Shown: positions 62,715 to 64,000 of the stretch, one piece after another
Layout of the letters: the number at the start of each line of letters is the position of its first letter
Position numbering within the stretch: the stretch's first letter is position 1
Assembly: GCF_003386535.1 (NCBI RefSeq)
Contig: NZ_QTTN01000011.1
Coordinates: 62,001 to 126,000, forward strand
Source: Paenibacillus taihuensis
Lineage (GTDB): Bacteria > Bacillota > Bacilli > Paenibacillales > Paenibacillaceae
Length of the DNA: 64,000 bases
Direction of reading: 5' to 3'
Program-made: the position numbers and the translations under genes
Notes under the pieces: model-generated
Databases searched by the model: none
Seen by the model: only the letters and a program-made list of their open reading frames with translations
Told to the model about the DNA's origin: nothing

Positions 62715-63683
62715 GAGTGACGTGTCTGAAACCTTGCGCGAGACCCGATTAGCGATGACGACAAGAACCAATCCAATTAACCCCTGAAGCAAACCGACGG
62801 CTGTTGCATAGCCGTATTGACCCCCTTGCAGACCGACGCGGATAATATATGTATCTAGTATATCGGAGAGCTGCATATTACCCGGGGTACGGAGCAGGTA
62901 AAGCTGGTCGAATCCGGCAGACAAAATATTGCCAAGCGAGAGAATGAACAAAATCACGACGGTCGGCATAATCGAGGGGAGCGTAATGCTGCAAATTTCT
63001 CTTAATTTGCTTGCCCCATCAATCTTGGCTGCTTCGTACATATCAGGATTGACGCCTGCTATCGCGGCCATATAAATGATGGAATCCCAGCCAAGAGACT
63101 TCCACATATGGCTGCCGAACATGATTTGATAGAAGTATTTCGGGTCCATCATGTAGAACGTGCTGCCATCGCCGCCCATACTGGAGAAGAATTCGTTCAG
63201 CAGCCCCGTATCGGGCGCCAGCAGTCGCTGTACCAAACCAATGACAACAACCCAAGACAAGAAATGAGGCAAATACAGGATGCTCTGCGAAATGTTCTTG
63301 AACCACTTGTTTCGGACCTCATTGAACATTAACGCAAGCAAGATGGGGAAAGGCAAGTACAAGAAGAGTTTCATGCTGCTAATAATGAGCGTGTTCACGA
63401 TTAGTTGCTTGCTCTGATAGGAGTTGAAGAACTGCTTGAAATAATCGAAACCAACCCACGGGCTGTGGAGAAGACCTTTGTTGAACTTATACTCTTTGAA
63501 CGCGAGCAGCAGTCCCCCCATCGGAATATAGTTGAAAATGATGAAAAACGCGAGGCATGGGAGCAGCATGAAGTACAAGTAACGGTGCAGTACAATTGTT
63601 CTCCATAAGGTTGTTCTTGGCTTTCTCGGCTTCGCCCCCGGAGTAGTCGCCGACACATGTGATGACATAGGCTCAACAATCAC
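62709..63683 (-). CDS. Carbohydrate ABC permease (LplB/YteP type)
   Basis: 324 aa with six membrane segments. The EAA loop is YEAAKIDGASKLREICSITLP. The N-terminal basic stretch (TPGAKPRKPRTTLWRTIV) precedes the first helix LYFMLLPCLAFFIIFNYIPMG, as in LplB/YteP. It is first in the transporter operon, with two operator copies upstream. The start could also be the ATG at residue 6. Confidence 0.92.
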   Translation of the reverse strand: MIVEPMSSHVSATTPGAKPRKPRTTLWRTIVLHRYLYFMLLPCLAFFIIFNYIPMGGLLLAFKEYKFNKGLLHSPWVGFDYFKQFFNSYQSKQLIVNTLIISSMKLFLYLPFPILLALMFNEVRNKWFKNISQSILYLPHFLSWVVVIGLVQRLLAPDTGLLNEFFSSMGGDGSTFYMMDPKYFYQIMFGSHMWKSLGWDSIIYMAAIAGVNPDMYEAAKIDGASKLREICSITLPSIMPTVVILFILSLGNILSAGFDQLYLLRTPGNMQLSDILDTYIIRVGLQGGQYGYATAVGLLQGLIGLVLVVIANRVSRKVSDTSLW

Positions 63684-63726
63684 CTTCTTCTCTCATCTAA
63701 TAAATTCTTTGCGAGATGCTCCAATC

Positions 63727-63798
63727 TGGTAACGTTTCCAGAATGCTCGAAAAAAAATATTCTATGCTGCTGAGAAACCGACTAAGAAAGCGTTACCA
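63727..63798. promoter_or_regulatory. Two LacI-type operators before the transporter operon
   Basis: TGGTAACGTTTCCA (63727-63740) and AGAAAGCGTTACCA (63785-63798; minus strand TGGTAACGCTTTCT), 58 bp apart centre to centre. They lie 44 and 102 bp before the permease start, and the shared core is TGGTAACG. Spacing of several helical turns would allow looping by one LacI-type tetramer. Confidence 0.6.
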
Positions 63799-63863
63799 TA
63801 TGACAATTATAACAACTTTACATGAATATGGCTAGAGCTTAAATCGAACTTTACAAAGATTTA

Positions 63864-64000
63864 TCATGACATGATTCGCTTGATCTCCGGCTCCAGCTTC
63901 AGCAAGTGTTCCAGGCTTATTGCCAAGCTATCAAGGGGACTTCCTGGACAGTAGTCCTGTTCTACCGCGTACCATTCAACGCCGCTTTGCTCCCCCCACG
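63864..64000 (-). CDS. Sugar phosphate isomerase/epimerase, 3' end only
   Basis: 45 codons enter from the right edge: WGEQSGVEWYAVEQDYCPGS, then PLDSLAISLEHLLKLEPEIK and RIMS before the stop. The VEQD...SL pattern is the usual end of AP-endonuclease-type TIM-barrel sugar isomerases. The rest lies outside the window. It precedes the transporter operon. Confidence 0.7.
   Translation of the reverse strand, partial: WGEQSGVEWYAVEQDYCPGSPLDSLAISLEHLLKLEPEIKRIMS

Overview
The window looks like chromosomal DNA of a spore-forming member of the Paenibacillaceae (Paenibacillus/Cohnella type). It has moderate-to-high GC, strong GGAGG-type ribosome binding sites with many GTG/TTG starts, the late spore-coat regulator gerE behind a sigma-K-like promoter, and a YhcN/YlaJ-type spore lipoprotein. 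It also has a ccpN / PEP-synthase-regulator / glpX gluconeogenesis block, an FapR box before a fabH gene, an Amj-type lipid II flippase, and several carbohydrate ABC transporters that lack their own ATPase. No rRNA, tRNA, CRISPR array or prophage was seen.

Layout. 1-17.4 kb is mostly housekeeping and small regulatory units: a SWIM zinc-finger protein (cut by the left edge), an orphan sensor kinase, a TPR protein, a glutamine-amidotransferase-like protein, glutaminase, a drug-efflux MFS pump with a divergent TetR regulator, glpX-yqfL-ccpN, gerE, a degenerate retropepsin-like gene, a PhyH dioxygenase with divergent AraC regulator, a spore lipoprotein, a kinase remnant and an aldo/keto reductase behind a MerR-type promoter. 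17.6-38.3 kb is one long minus-strand catabolic region: substrate-binding protein, AraC regulator, PhyH oxygenase, two ABC permeases, an MDR dehydrogenase, four Gfo/Idh/MocA oxidoreductases, two glycosidases, an amine oxidase of the sarcosine-oxidase family, a TIM-barrel isomerase, a D-lyxose/D-mannose isomerase-like cupin, a LacI regulator, a ROK protein and nagA. 38.5-45.8 kb holds a membrane-protein operon, fabH with its FapR box, a J-domain protein, a 51-bp tandem array, a dead glycosyltransferase, amj and an acetyltransferase.

46.4-54.8 kb is a tight eight-gene operon that I read as a candidate variant of the D-apiose/branched-acid pathway: Gfo/Idh dehydrogenase, MDR dehydrogenase, VOC protein, DUF1537-type sugar-acid kinase, ketopantoate-reductase-like enzyme, metallo-beta-lactamase-fold protein, FAH-family enzyme and a D-apionate-lactonase-like protein. 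The known oxidoisomerase and RuBisCO-like steps are not visible, so the operon may use different enzymes for them. This is the most interesting part of the window. 55.0-64.0 kb carries a beta-galactosidase remnant, an M17 peptidase and an Lpl/Yte-type sugar ABC transporter operon with PHP, PfkB and LacI genes. Three copies of a TGGTAACG-type operator lie before its transporter genes, and the 3' end of a sugar-phosphate isomerase/epimerase lies at the right edge.

Several intergenic regions (6.3, 17.6, 46.2 kb) share palindromic CTGAGAG/CTCTCAG repeats, and a 55-bp miniature element with IS3/IS150-like ends sits inside a terminator at 44.3 kb. All functional names come from reading sequence motifs and gene order; no database search was run.
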